A stretch of 64,000 bases of DNA from Amycolatopsis benzoatilytica AK 16/65 (GTDB lineage: Bacteria; Actinomycetota; Actinomycetes; Mycobacteriales; Pseudonocardiaceae). The notes under the pieces are model-generated. The model was not told where the DNA came from and did not search any database. It was given only the letters and a program-made list of their open reading frames with translations. The stretch spans positions 5,886,564-5,950,563 of the forward strand of contig NZ_KB912942.1 of NCBI RefSeq assembly GCF_000383915.1. Reading direction: 5' to 3'. Shown piece after piece: positions 52,958-61,610 of the stretch (its first letter is position 1; each line of letters starts with the position of its first letter). The position numbers were made by a program, and so were the translations under genes.

Positions 52958-54802
52958 GTGCCCTCGGAGAACAGCGACCTGGACCAGCCCGGCAACGCCG
53001 ACAGCACCGGCTCGGCAGCGCCCGAGCCGTCAGCGGGCGGCGACCAGCCGAGGGTCGTCGCGGGCCGGTACCGGTTGCGCTCCGTGCTCGGGTCGGGGTC
53101 GATGGGCACCGTCTGGTCCGCTTACGACGAGTTCCTGCACCGCCCGGTAGCCGTCAAAGAGATGAAGGTGCCGCCGGGCATTCCGGCGGCGCAGGCCGAC
53201 GAGCTGCGCGAACGCACGCTGCGCGAGGCGCGCGCGATCGCTGTCTTGTCGCATCCGAACGTGATCACCCTGCACGATGTCGCGCGCGAGGGCGACGCGC
53301 CGTTCGTGGTGATGGAATTGCTGCCGTCGCGGAGCCTGGCGCACCTGCTGCGCGACCACGGTCCGCTCACCGTCGAGCAGGCTGCGGCGGTCGGGATCGC
53401 GGTGGCCGCCGCGCTGGAGGCGGCGCACGAGGCGGGCATCACGCACCGTGACGTGAAGCCGGGCAACGTACTGGTGGCCGGCGACGGCCGGATCAAGCTC
53501 ACCGACTTCGGCATCGCGCGGAACGTCTCCGAGGCGACCATGACGCGGACCGGGATCATGCTCGGGTCGCCCGCGTACATCTCGCCGGAGGTCGCGTCCG
53601 GCGGCGCGGTCACGCCGGACGCGGACCTGTGGGGCCTCGGGGCGACGCTGTTCGCCGCGGTCGAGGGCGCGCCGCCCTATGACGCGGACGGCGATCCGCT
53701 GGAGACAGTCGGCAAGGTCGTCAACGGGAAGGTGCCGCGGCCCAAGCCCGGGCCGCTCGCGGACGTCATCACCGCGTTGATGAAGAAGGAGCCGGCCAAG
53801 CGGATCTCGCTGCGCGAGGTGCGCCACCGGCTGTACCCGATGCAGAACAAGGCGGCGCTGGACCTGTTCGGCCCGGAGCTGTTCCGGACGCCGGACGGAA
53901 AGAAGACGACGGCGCACCTGGACGCGACGGACACCCAGGTGATCAAGACCGTCGCACCCAAACCGGAGGGTGCCGACCAGCCTGCCGCGCTCGCCGCCGA
54001 TCCTGGCCCGCTGCCATTCCTGCGCGGTGCCGGGACCGGCGCGGCGCCGGCGATGCCCGCGCCCATGCCCGCGCCGATGCCGGTTCCGCCGCCGCCCGTG
54101 GCGAGTGCCGCGTCGCGACGCGGCACTCGGGCCACCGTCGGGTTGTCGGTGACCGCGGTGCTGTTGTTCGCGATCGCGGTGGGCGGCGGGTTCGCGCTGG
54201 CCCGGGTGGCCAGCGGGCAGGACCTGTTCCCGCCGAAGAGCCAGCACCTCCGGCAGGCCAGTGCCCCGGGCACCCCGGGCGCGGCGAGCACGCCGCTGAA
54301 ATTCGTCCCGCAGCAAGGCAATGCCAGCTCGAACGCGAACGTCACCCGGGACAGCCAGTACACGCTTTCGGTGCCGGCGGACTGGCCGCGGTTCATCGCG
54401 GCCCGGAAGTCGTCGTTCGGGGCGTCCACGGTGGTGCAGTACGTGTCGCCGGACGGACGGCAGTCGCTGCGGCTGGAACTGATCCCCAAGTTCTTCCAGA
54501 GCTTTTCCGAGAAGGACGCGGTGGAGGCGCTGAAACAGTCGTCTTCGCAGGACTCGCTCTACAACGTCCGGGCTCCGGACCGGACGAGCTACGGCACCGA
54601 GCTCGCCTTCCGGACGGCCGAGCGGGGGCAGGACCGGTCGTCGAATCCGGCCGCGGGAATCGTCCGGACCACCTACGGACTGCTGAAGCAGGCCGGGGAC
54701 TCGCTGTGGCTGCTGTCGCTGACGACGCCCGGCGAACAGGAGGAAGCCGGCGCGAAGACGTTCGCGCAGATCGAACCTACGCTGGCGGTCGCCGGGAGCT
54801 GA
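52958..54802 (+). CDS. Ser/Thr protein kinase with extracellular domain
   Basis: A 614-residue membrane kinase, start at GTG after AGGGG. The kinase domain spans residues 36-300: glycine loop GSGSMGTVWSAYD, Lys67 in VAVKEMK, catalytic H163-R-D in THRDVKPGN, D183-F-G, and APE replaced by SPE. After a Pro-rich linker comes a single membrane helix near residues 395-420 and a Ser/Thr-rich stalk. The outer domain of about 150 residues (YTLSVPADWPRFIAARKSSFGASTVVQYVSPDGRQSLRLEL) looks like the soluble domains seen in other actinobacterial kinases and is not a PASTA domain. Substrates unknown. The end overlaps the convergent MerR gene. Confidence 0.9.
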   Translation: MPSENSDLDQPGNADSTGSAAPEPSAGGDQPRVVAGRYRLRSVLGSGSMGTVWSAYDEFLHRPVAVKEMKVPPGIPAAQADELRERTLREARAIAVLSHPNVITLHDVAREGDAPFVVMELLPSRSLAHLLRDHGPLTVEQAAAVGIAVAAALEAAHEAGITHRDVKPGNVLVAGDGRIKLTDFGIARNVSEATMTRTGIMLGSPAYISPEVASGGAVTPDADLWGLGATLFAAVEGAPPYDADGDPLETVGKVVNGKVPRPKPGPLADVITALMKKEPAKRISLREVRHRLYPMQNKAALDLFGPELFRTPDGKKTTAHLDATDTQVIKTVAPKPEGADQPAALAADPGPLPFLRGAGTGAAPAMPAPMPAPMPVPPPPVASAASRRGTRATVGLSVTAVLLFAIAVGGGFALARVASGQDLFPPKSQHLRQASAPGTPGAASTPLKFVPQQGNASSNANVTRDSQYTLSVPADWPRFIAARKSSFGASTVVQYVSPDGRQSLRLELIPKFFQSFSEKDAVEALKQSSSQDSLYNVRAPDRTSYGTELAFRTAERGQDRSSNPAAGIVRTTYGLLKQAGDSLWLLSLTTPGEQEEAGAKTFAQIEPTLAVAGS

Positions 54803-55430
54803 CCGGCATCCGGTAGGTCGGGTACCGGCGGCGGGATTCCGCGGCCTGCGCGAGCCGGCGCAGCCCTTCGAACATCCGGTCGCCGAGCACCGTTCCCACC
54901 ACCGCCGCTTCGACGATCCGGTCAAGGGACTGCTGGACGTCCACCGTGTCCAGGTCGACGGCGGCCACTTGGTCGGCGATGTCGGCGTAGTCGTCGATAC
55001 GGGCCAGCAGTGCGTCGTGGCCCAGCGCTCGAATGGTGCAGAGGGTGCCGATCAGCGCCGGCGCGACCACGTGCTCCGGGCCGAATTTCCAGCCGTGCTT
55101 GGCGGCCAGCGCGGAGAGCAGCTCGATGGCCCACTGGCGGTCTTCCTCGGCCACGTCCGCAGCCGAGCCGGTCAACGCGCGCTGTGCGACGCCCAGCACG
55201 TTGTGCGTCGCGGTGCCTTCGTCCACCGCCCGGACCACTTCGCGGACCGTCGCCACGGACAGGCCGCCGACCTCGATCAGCGCACGCACCAGCTTGAGCC
55301 GCTGCACGTGGGTCTCGTCGTAGCGGGCCTGGTTCGGGCTGGTCCGCTCGCCGGGCGGGAGCAGGCCTTCCCGGAGGTAGTACTTGATCGTGGCCACCGG
55401 GATCCCGGACTCGGCGCTCAGCTCTGCCAT
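54777..55430 (-). CDS. MerR-family transcriptional regulator
   Basis: A 217-residue regulator, ATG start 5 bases after AGAGG. The N-terminal winged helix is MAELSAESGIPVATIKYYLREGLLPPGERTSPNQARYDETHVQRLKLVRALIEVGGLSV. The large C-terminal part is helical (QWAIELLSALAAKHGWKFGPEHVVAPALIGTLCTIRALGHDAL) and has no metal-binding Cys cluster, so an organic effector is likely. It faces two membrane protein genes across 108 bases that hold two dyads. Its 3' end overlaps the kinase gene by 26 bases. Confidence 0.88.
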   Translation of the reverse strand: MAELSAESGIPVATIKYYLREGLLPPGERTSPNQARYDETHVQRLKLVRALIEVGGLSVATVREVVRAVDEGTATHNVLGVAQRALTGSAADVAEEDRQWAIELLSALAAKHGWKFGPEHVVAPALIGTLCTIRALGHDALLARIDDYADIADQVAAVDLDTVDVQQSLDRIVEAAVVGTVLGDRMFEGLRRLAQAAESRRRYPTYRMPVSSRRPPA

Positions 55431-55464
55431 CCGCACCTCTGAACCCTAACTTCCGGGGAAAACC

Positions 55465-55523
55465 CTGAGGACTCCTCAGCATGGATAGTCTAGCTTTCCA
55501 TAATAGACAGCTTCACTATCCAT
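55465..55523. promoter_or_regulatory. two dyads in the merR-type intergenic gap
   Basis: CTGAGGA-C-TCCTCAG (55465-55479) is a perfect 15-base palindrome. ATGGATAGT (55481-55489) pairs with ACTATCCAT (55515-55523). The second pair flanks an AT-rich stretch that may hold the promoter of the membrane protein operon. MerR-type regulators bind dyads inside such promoters. Confidence 0.45.
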
Positions 55524-55538
55524 CCTGGGAGGACCGCA

Positions 55539-56614
55539 TGACCCGCAACGCACCCCGCTCCCCCAATGTGGCATTGGGTGCATCCCACGCACCCAATGCC
55601 ACATTCGGTGCATCACATGCACCCAATGCCACATTGGGGGCATCCGCTGTCGACCCGCAGGTCACGGCGTCGAGCACTGCCCATTCGCGGACCTGGCACC
55701 GGCCCTCGCTGTGGTTCGCGGCGGTGATGACAGCGGCCGTCGTCGCCTCGGCGCTGGCGATGCTGATCGACCGGCGGACCCTGCTGGGCGCACCGGTCTG
55801 GGCGAAACTGTTCAAGTTCGCGGTGTCCGGCGGGCTCTACTTCTTCACCTGGAGCTGGCTCGTCTCGCTGCTGCCCCGGTTCCGGCGGACGGCGAACGTC
55901 TTCACGAACATCGCCGTCGCGACGTTCGCCGGCGAGTACGTTCTGATGGCTTTCCAGGCCGCGCGCGGCCGGCCCAGCCACTTCGCCAACACGAGCCCGT
56001 TCGACAACCTGCTGTTCCAGGCGATGGGCGGCCTGGTCGCCGGGCTCTGGCTCGCGACGCTGGCGGTCACGATCCTGCTGATGTTCGTCCGGCTCGAAGA
56101 CCGCGGTCTGCACTGGGCGGTGCGCACCGGTGCGGTGATCGCGCTGGCCGGCGCCGGGCTCGGCGGGCTGATGCTCGGGCCGACGCCGCAGGAGACCGCG
56201 ACGATCGCGGCCACCGGGCATTCCGACCTGATCGGCGCGCACACGGTCGGCCTGGCGGACGGCGGACCGGGACTGCCGCTGCTCGGCTGGAGCACCGTCG
56301 GCGGGGACCTGCGGATTCCGCACTTCGTCGGCATGCATGCGCTGCAAGCGTTGCCACTGCTGGCCTTGGCGCTCGTTCTGCTCGCCAAGCGGCTCCCCCG
56401 ACTGCGGGACAACGCGGTGCGAGCACGGCTGGTCTGGACCGGTTCCTTCGGGTACGCGGGGATGGTCGGGCTGATCCTGTGGCAGGCCGAACGCGGCGAA
56501 TCGATCGTCCGCCCGAGCGGGACGACACTGGCCGCCGCCGGAATGCTCGCCGGCGCGATCGCGGCCGCCGGAGCACTGTCGCTGCTGGTTCCGACCCGGC
56601 AGGCCGTTCGGTGA
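55539..56614 (+). CDS. multi-spanning membrane protein with an in-frame 30-bp repeat at its N-terminus
   Basis: A 358-residue protein, ATG start with GGGAGG 4 bases upstream. Residues 9-38 are three 10-residue repeats ([30 protein letters not shown]) encoded by a palindromic 30-bp DNA repeat. After them come about eight membrane helices ([43 protein letters not shown]; and others). No known transporter or enzyme motif is seen. The next gene overlaps its stop (GTGA), so the two proteins are coupled. Probably controlled by the divergent MerR-type regulator. Confidence 0.75.
55562..55651. repeat. three 30-bp units inside a coding sequence, palindromic
   Basis: Units at 55562, 55592 and 55622 each hold CCCAATG...CATTGGG-like arms. 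Unit 1 is in the opposite orientation to units 2 and 3, so units 1 and 2 form a hairpin with perfect 17-base arms (55565-55581 and 55589-55605) and a 7-base loop. Length is a multiple of three, and the reading frame is kept. Confidence 0.85.
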
Positions 56615-57039
56615 CCGAGCTGACGGTGTTCGCCTGGACGTTCCCGGTCGCGGTGCCGTTCTGGGTGTTGCTGATCCTGCTGCCCGGCTGGAGCCGGACG
56701 CGCCGGATCATGGCCTCGCCCTGGGTCCCGCTGGCGCCGTTGCTCTGGTACTTCGTGCTGGCGATCCCGCATTTCGCCGAGCTGTGGGCGGCGATGCGGC
56801 GGCCGGATCTCGGGGTGCTCCAAGGGTTCCTGGCCACGCCGTACGGTGCCGCGCTGATCTGGGCGCAGCTGATCGCGTTCGACCTGTTCCTCGGCCGGTG
56901 GATGTTCTTCGAGGCGCGCACGCACCGGATCCCGTGGTGGATCGTCAGCCCGCTGCTGCTGCTGACGATATTCCTGTCGCCGTTCGGCTTGGTCGCGTTC
57001 CTCGGCGTGCGCAGCGCCCGGATACGCTCGGCGGCATGA
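56611..57039 (+). CDS. ABA4-like (DUF4281) membrane protein
   Basis: A 142-residue protein with four helices: [63 protein letters not shown] and [22 protein letters not shown]. The FDLFLGRW segment and the final SPFGLVAFL are typical of the ABA4-like family, named for a plant protein needed for neoxanthin. In bacteria the role is unknown. GTG start overlaps the previous stop by 4 bases (GTGA), and its own stop overlaps the ATG of purine nucleoside phosphorylase (ATGA). Confidence 0.82.
   Translation: MTELTVFAWTFPVAVPFWVLLILLPGWSRTRRIMASPWVPLAPLLWYFVLAIPHFAELWAAMRRPDLGVLQGFLATPYGAALIWAQLIAFDLFLGRWMFFEARTHRIPWWIVSPLLLLTIFLSPFGLVAFLGVRSARIRSAA
57023..57028 (+). promoter_or_regulatory. -10 element TACGCT inside the upstream gene
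   Basis: TACGCT, 7 bases, then ATG of the purine nucleoside phosphorylase gene. It lies within the end of the ABA4-like coding sequence and would give the phosphorylase a separate leaderless promoter. Confidence 0.4.
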
Positions 57040-57821
57040 GCAACCTGGAGGAGGCGGCCGCGGCCGTCATCGCCGAGCGCACCGGCGTCGAGAAGCACGA
57101 CATCGCCGTGGTGCTGGGTTCGGGCTGGCGCCCGGCCGCGGACGTGATCGGAACAGCCGACGCGGAGATCCCGTTCGGCGACCTGCCCGGCTTCACCCCG
57201 CCCGGCGCCGTCGGCCACGGCGGCACCGTGCGTTCCCTGCGGATCGGCGACAAGCGCGCACTGATCCTGCTCGGCCGCACGCACTACTACGAGGGCAAGG
57301 GCATCGACCCGGTCGTGCAGAACGTGCGCACCGCGGCGGCCGCGGGCGCCCGCACGGTTCTGCTGACCAACGCCGCCGGCGGCCTGCGCGAGGGGATGCG
57401 CGTCGGCCAGCCGGTGCTGATCTCCGACCACCTGAACCTCACCGCGCAGTCGCCGATCGTCGGCGCGAACTTCGTCGACCTCACCGACCTGTACGCGGCG
57501 CGCCTGCGCGACCTGGCTCGCGAGATCGACGATTCGCTGGAGGACGGCGTGTACGCCGGCCTGCCCGGCCCGCACTTCGAGACCCCCGCCGAGATCCGGA
57601 TGCTGCGCACCATGGGCGCGGACCTGGTCGGCATGTCGACCGTGCTGGAAGCGATCGCCGCCCGCGCCGCCGGCCTGGAGGTTTTCGGCCTGTCCCTGGT
57701 CACCAACCTGGCCGCGGGCATGACCGGCGAACCGCTGAACCACGAAGAGGTGCTGGAAGCCGGCAGGCAGTCCGCGGAACGGATGGGCTCGCTCCTGCAG
57801 AAACTCGTCACCCGCGCCTGA
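57036..57821 (+). CDS. purine nucleoside phosphorylase
   Basis: A 261-residue trimeric-type phosphorylase (PNP class I). It cleaves inosine and guanosine with phosphate. Motifs: [26 protein letters not shown] (phosphate loop), [65 protein letters not shown] (purine site) and [20 protein letters not shown]. In mycobacteria this gene (Rv3307) is followed by the phosphosugar mutase pmmB, which is also close here. A perfect dispersed palindrome begins 18 bases after the stop. Confidence 0.93.
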   Translation: MSNLEEAAAAVIAERTGVEKHDIAVVLGSGWRPAADVIGTADAEIPFGDLPGFTPPGAVGHGGTVRSLRIGDKRALILLGRTHYYEGKGIDPVVQNVRTAAAAGARTVLLTNAAGGLREGMRVGQPVLISDHLNLTAQSPIVGANFVDLTDLYAARLRDLAREIDDSLEDGVYAGLPGPHFETPAEIRMLRTMGADLVGMSTVLEAIAARAAGLEVFGLSLVTNLAAGMTGEPLNHEEVLEAGRQSAERMGSLLQKLVTRA

Positions 57822-57839
57822 CGCCGCACCGGCGAACGT

Positions 57840-57890
57840 CCGTGAAGGGAACATTGAGGGACTCTGAGTCCCTCAATGTTCCCTTCACGG
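57840..57890. repeat. dispersed palindrome, GGGAACATT subtype, nearly loop-free
   Basis: A 51-base perfect palindrome: 25-base arms (57840-57864, 57866-57890) with a single T between. The longest and most exact copy. It lies between the convergent phosphorylase and glycosyltransferase genes, 3 bases from the stop of the latter. Confidence 0.92.
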
Positions 57891-57893
57891 GTT

Positions 57894-59042
57894 TCAACCC
57901 ACGTACGCTCCCAACCCGGCCGCCACTTCCTCCGGCGAAGGCATCCCGGCCACTTCCGCCGCCAACCTCCGCACCGCGTCCGCTACCGCGCTGTCGGCCA
58001 GCAACCGCCGAGCCGACTCCCGAACCGCCTCCGCGGTCATCGCCTCCCCCACCAGCTGAGCCCCCACGCCGGCCGCGACCACCGCGTCCGCGTTGGTGTA
58101 CTGATCCGCCCCCTGCGGCAGCACCAACTGCGGCGCCCCGGCTCCGAACGCCCCCAGCGTCGTCCCGCTCCCTCCGTGGTGCACCACCAAATCGACGTGC
58201 GGCAGCAACTCCGCCTGCGGCACCCAAGACTCCAGCCGCACGTTGCCCGGCACCTCCCCCAGCGCCGCGACGTCCACCGCCGGCCCGGTGGCCACCAGCA
58301 CATCCGCGTCCAGCGCGGCCAGCCCCCGCACCGCCTCCGCCAGCAGGTGCGCCTGTGCATGCCCGGTGCTGCCGAGCGTCAGGTAGATCAACGGCCTGCC
58401 GCGGTCCGCCACCCCGGCGGGCAACTCGCCCCCGTCACTCCAGCCGACCGGCCGCAACGGCACCCGCCGCGCCCCGGCGACGAACTCCGGTGCCTGCACC
58501 GACTCCGGGCAGATGTCCACGAACGGATGATCCCAGAACACCGCACTGTTCCCGGTCAGCCCGGCCTCCTCCGCGAGGACGGTGAACTGCTCCCGGATCG
58601 GCACCATCAGATCGCCCGCAGAAACCCTGCCAAATCCGTGTGCCATTGATGGAATACCCGCGACATGCGCGGCAAACGCCCCGCCAGGATTGCCCATTTC
58701 GTACACCAGGAGATCCGGTTTCCGGTCCGCGATCACCGGTGCCAGATCCGTCATGAACCGGGCGGGCATCACCCGCCCAAACGCCCGCCCGATCCCCCGG
58801 GCCAGCTCCTCCCGCGGCACCTCGTGCCGCTCCCGGGTATCCCCGGCGAACGCCTCCCCGAACGCTTCCGGCAGCGTCATCCCCGCGGCGACCGGCTCGA
58901 GACCGGCTTTTTCCACCGCAGGATGGAACTCGGGGGCCGTCGCATAGACCACGTCGTGCCCGGCAGCGCGGGCCGCCCGGGCCAGCGGCAGCAGCGGGTA
59001 CAGGTGGCCGTACGAGGCGAGCGAAGTGAAAACAATGCGCAT
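57894..59042 (-). CDS. MGT-type glycosyltransferase (GT-B, UGT superfamily)
   Basis: A 382-residue enzyme. N-terminal acceptor domain: MRIVFTSLASYGHLYPLLPLARAARAAGHDVVYAT. C-terminal donor domain: IYLTLGSTGHAQ, ESWVPQAELLPHVDLVVHHGGSGTTLGAFGAGAPQLVLPQGADQYTNADAVVAAGVG, the signature of macrolide- and flavonoid-type transferases with the nucleotide-sugar HHGGSGT and the final D/Q (here DQ). It would glycosylate a small lipophilic acceptor, perhaps a natural product or drug. Start ATG follows TATGTT by 6 bases. Divergent from the phosphosugar mutase gene. Confidence 0.9.
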   Translation of the reverse strand: MRIVFTSLASYGHLYPLLPLARAARAAGHDVVYATAPEFHPAVEKAGLEPVAAGMTLPEAFGEAFAGDTRERHEVPREELARGIGRAFGRVMPARFMTDLAPVIADRKPDLLVYEMGNPGGAFAAHVAGIPSMAHGFGRVSAGDLMVPIREQFTVLAEEAGLTGNSAVFWDHPFVDICPESVQAPEFVAGARRVPLRPVGWSDGGELPAGVADRGRPLIYLTLGSTGHAQAHLLAEAVRGLAALDADVLVATGPAVDVAALGEVPGNVRLESWVPQAELLPHVDLVVHHGGSGTTLGAFGAGAPQLVLPQGADQYTNADAVVAAGVGAQLVGEAMTAEAVRESARRLLADSAVADAVRRLAAEVAGMPSPEEVAAGLGAYVG

Positions 59043-59048
59043 AACTCC

Positions 59049-59054
59049 AACATA
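59049..59054 (-). promoter_or_regulatory. -10 element TATGTT, probable leaderless start
   Basis: TATGTT, 6 bases, then ATG 59042. A GGAG also lies in the gap, so a very short leader is possible. Confidence 0.4.
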
Positions 59055-59087
59055 TCGCCAAGGACCGACCGGTTTTCCGCTTCCGCG

Positions 59088-59093
59088 TAGGCT
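59088..59093 (+). promoter_or_regulatory. -10 element TAGGCT, probable leaderless start
   Basis: TAGGCT, 6 bases, then GTG 59100 of the phosphosugar mutase gene. Confidence 0.5.
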
Positions 59094-59099
59094 GGGCCG

Positions 59100-60728
59100 G
59101 TGTCCGACAGCCTCGATTCCCGCCTCCGCGACTCCGCCTACCGCTGGATCGCCGACGATCCGGACCCGGCCTCCCGCGAGGAGCTGACCGAAGTCCTCGC
59201 CCGCGCGATCGGCAAGGTCCCCGGCGCCGCCGCCGAGGTCGCCGACCGGATGGCCGGTCCGCTCGAATTCGGCACCGCCGGACTGCGCGGGCCGGTGCGC
59301 GCCGGGCCGAACGGCATGAACGTCGCGGTGGTCACGCGGACCACCGCGGGGGTCGCCGCCTGGCTGACCGCGCACGGGCACGCCGGGGGTGTGGTCGTGG
59401 TCGGCCGCGACGCGCGGCACGGGTCGGAAGCGTTCGCCACCGCGGCGGCCGAAGTGCTGACCGCGGCCGGGTTCGCGGTGAAGGTGCTGCCCCAGCCCCT
59501 GCCGACTCCGGTGCTGGCGTTCTCGGTGCTGCACTACGACGCGGTCGCCGGGATCCAGATCACCGCGTCGCACAACCCGCCCGCGGACAACGGGTACAAG
59601 CTTTACGACGCCACCGGCGGGCAGATCGTCCCGCCTTCGGACGGCGAGATCGAGCAGGCGATCCAGGCCGCCCCGCCCGCGCGCAGCGTTCCGCGCGCGC
59701 CCGGCGCCGAGGTCGTCGACCCGCGCGAGGCGTACCTGACCAAGGTCGCCGAGCTGCCGCACGGCTCGACACGGGAGCTGCGGATCGCCGCGACCGCGCT
59801 GCACGGCGTCGGCGCGGAGACCGTGCGGGCCGCGCTGGCTCAGGCGGGCTTCGCCGATGTGCACCTGGTCGCCGCGCAGTCCGAACCGGACGCCGATTTC
59901 CCCACGGTTTCGTTCCCGAACCCGGAGGAGCCCGGCGCCACCGATCTGCTGCTCACGCTGGCGTCCGAAGTGGACGCCGACCTCGCGGTGGCACTCGACC
60001 CGGACGCGGACCGGTGCGCGCTCGGCGTCCGCGGACCGGACGGCTGGCGGATGCTGCGCGGCGACGAGACCGGCGTGCTGCTCGGCGCGCACATACTGTC
60101 CACAACGGACAGCACGGACCCGCTGGTGGCCACCACCATCGTGTCCTCCTCGCTGCTCGGCGAGCTGGCGAAGGAAAAGGGCGCGCGTTACGCGGAAACG
60201 CTCACCGGGTTCAAGTGGCTGGTCCGGGCGGGCGACGGGCTGGTGTTCGCGTACGAGGAGGCGCTCGGGCTTTGCGTGAACCCGAGCTTCGTGCGGGACA
60301 AGGACGGCATCGCGGCGGCGGTCGCCGCCGCGGATCTGGCCGCCACGCTGAAGGCCGAAGGCCGGACGCCGCTGGACGTGCTGGACGACATCGCGATCCG
60401 GCACGGCGTGCACCTGACCGATCAAGTGTCGTTGCGGGTCACCGATCTCTCCGTCCGCGGCAGGCTGATGGCGGCGCTGCGATCGGCTCCGCCGGGCACC
60501 CTCGGCGGCGTGCCGGTAACGCTCGAAGACCTGCTGCCGGACGCGGACGTGCTGCGGCTCAGCGGCGACGGCGTCCGGGTGGTCGTGCGGCCGTCCGGCA
60601 CCGAACCGAAGCTCAAGGCATACCTGCAGGTGGTCACGCCGGTGACCGGCGAGCTCGCCGACGCGCGGCGCACCGCGACCGAATTGCTCGACGTGGTCCG
60701 GGCGGAGATCGCCGACCTGCTGCGCTGA
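59100..60728 (+). CDS. phosphosugar mutase (phosphomannomutase/phosphoglucomutase family)
   Basis: A 542-residue four-domain mutase. Phospho-serine loop TASHNP near residue 155, Mg-binding DPDADR, sugar loop YEEALG (reads FAYEEALGLCV) and phosphate-binding RPSGTEPK near the end. The N-terminal FGTAGLRGPVRAGPNGMN is typical of the PgmB/ManB-like branch that acts on glucose, mannose or pentose phosphates. Its place next to a purine nucleoside phosphorylase suggests it could convert the ribose 1-phosphate released there. Leaderless GTG start. Confidence 0.92.
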   Translation: MSDSLDSRLRDSAYRWIADDPDPASREELTEVLARAIGKVPGAAAEVADRMAGPLEFGTAGLRGPVRAGPNGMNVAVVTRTTAGVAAWLTAHGHAGGVVVVGRDARHGSEAFATAAAEVLTAAGFAVKVLPQPLPTPVLAFSVLHYDAVAGIQITASHNPPADNGYKLYDATGGQIVPPSDGEIEQAIQAAPPARSVPRAPGAEVVDPREAYLTKVAELPHGSTRELRIAATALHGVGAETVRAALAQAGFADVHLVAAQSEPDADFPTVSFPNPEEPGATDLLLTLASEVDADLAVALDPDADRCALGVRGPDGWRMLRGDETGVLLGAHILSTTDSTDPLVATTIVSSSLLGELAKEKGARYAETLTGFKWLVRAGDGLVFAYEEALGLCVNPSFVRDKDGIAAAVAAADLAATLKAEGRTPLDVLDDIAIRHGVHLTDQVSLRVTDLSVRGRLMAALRSAPPGTLGGVPVTLEDLLPDADVLRLSGDGVRVVVRPSGTEPKLKAYLQVVTPVTGELADARRTATELLDVVRAEIADLLR

Positions 60729-60747
60729 ACCGAAGCCGAGGAGAATC

Positions 60748-61197
60748 ATGCCGACGTTGTTGATCGTGCACCACACTCCGTCCCCTTCGATGCAGGCGAT
60801 GTTCGAAGCCGTACTGGCCGGCGCGAACCATCCGGACATCGAAGGGGTCGACGTGGTGCGCCGGCCCGCGCTCGGCGCGACCGCGGCCGACGTGCTCGCC
60901 GCGGACGGCTATCTCCTCGGCACGCCGGCGAATCTGGGCAGCATGAGCGGCGCGTTGAAACATTTCTTCGACACCGTGTACTACCCGTGTTTGGATGCCA
61001 CGAAAGGCCATCCATTCGGGGCGTATATCCACGGAAACAACGACACGTCCGGAACGGTGCGGCAACTCGACGCGATCACCACCGGACTCGGCTGGGCCAA
61101 AGCGGCGGAACCGGTGCTGGTGACCGGCGAACCGGACAAGGCCGCGCTGACAGCGTTGACAGAACTGGGCGGGACGCTTGCCGCGACTCTCATGTGA
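60748..61197 (+). CDS. flavodoxin-like NAD(P)H-dependent reductase
   Basis: A 149-residue FMN-binding protein: phosphate loop VHHTPSPSMQAM, flavin loop GTPANLGSMSGALKHFFDTVYY, and HGNNDTSGTVRQL. It belongs to the flavodoxin-like/WrbA-related reductases. The gene starts 19 bases after the mutase stop with GAGGAG before the ATG, so it is in the same operon. The physiological acceptor is unknown. Confidence 0.85.
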   Translation: MPTLLIVHHTPSPSMQAMFEAVLAGANHPDIEGVDVVRRPALGATAADVLAADGYLLGTPANLGSMSGALKHFFDTVYYPCLDATKGHPFGAYIHGNNDTSGTVRQLDAITTGLGWAKAAEPVLVTGEPDKAALTALTELGGTLAATLM

Positions 61198-61201
61198 GCG
61201 C

Positions 61202-61223
61202 CCGCCGCTCGGCTGAGCGGCGG
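61202..61223. terminator. 9-bp perfect hairpin after the mutase-flavodoxin operon
   Basis: CCGCCGCTC-GGCT-GAGCGGCGG, starting 4 bases after the stop. GAAAA follows on the plus strand; there is no U tract. Confidence 0.6.
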
Positions 61224-61267
61224 CGAAAAGTGTCGCCCGGACCCGGTGAATAGCGCTGCGGCCAATG

Positions 61268-61363
61268 GAGAAAAAGTAAGAGGCCTGTCACCGGAAGCCC
61301 TGGGGGTCGACCTCCGGCAACAGGCCAGATCGAGGGTTCGCTGCGAAGGCGATCAACCTCGAC
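61268..61363 (-). ncRNA. candidate small structured RNA
   Basis: About 96 bases on the minus strand between hisS and the flavodoxin-like gene. A TACCCT -10 (61370-61375) places the start near 61363, just before stem 1: TCGAGG/CCTCGA (61357-61362 with 61330-61335), which contains an inner hairpin TTCGC/GCGAA. Stem 2 is GGCCTGT/ACAGGCC (61320-61326 with 61282-61288) with CCGGA/TCCGG inside it, followed by a T-rich run ending in five T (61271-61275). The order promoter, stem, terminator is that of an sRNA. I do not recognise the family; it lacks the C-rich loops of 6C RNA. Confidence 0.5.
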
Positions 61364-61569
61364 TTCCCAAGGGTACTACAAAGAACCGATCATGACGAGC
61401 CCGCGTCGGCAACGAAGCGTGTTCGGGTTGCGACCGAGGGCTCCGAAACACTCGGCAAGTCCATTATGGACGGTCAATTCGGACCGGCGGCCGCGGCTGA
61501 TTCCCGCCTCGCCAGCCGCCGCCGAGGACGAAACCGCAGCGCAACACCGGTCCGGCGCTCAACGGCGGA

Positions 61570-61601
61570 GGCGGGCGCCGACCGGATGACCGGCACCCGC
61601 C
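61570..61601. terminator. hairpin after hisS
   Basis: GGCGGGCGCCG (61570-61580) pairs with 61591-61601 with one G-U pair, around a 10-base loop. It lies 10 bases past the hisS stop. There is no U tract after it. Confidence 0.5.
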
Positions 61602-61610
61602 TTCGAAAAA

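Noticed and set aside
57894..60839. A 981-codon minus-strand frame running through the glycosyltransferase and the mutase gene
   Set aside because: Only the part up to 59042 is a real glycosyltransferase, starting at its own ATG. The rest is antisense to the phosphosugar mutase, whose motifs are clear.
61268..61363. 6C RNA or signal recognition particle RNA
   Set aside because: The loops lack runs of six C, and the conserved particle RNA tetraloop context is not present.
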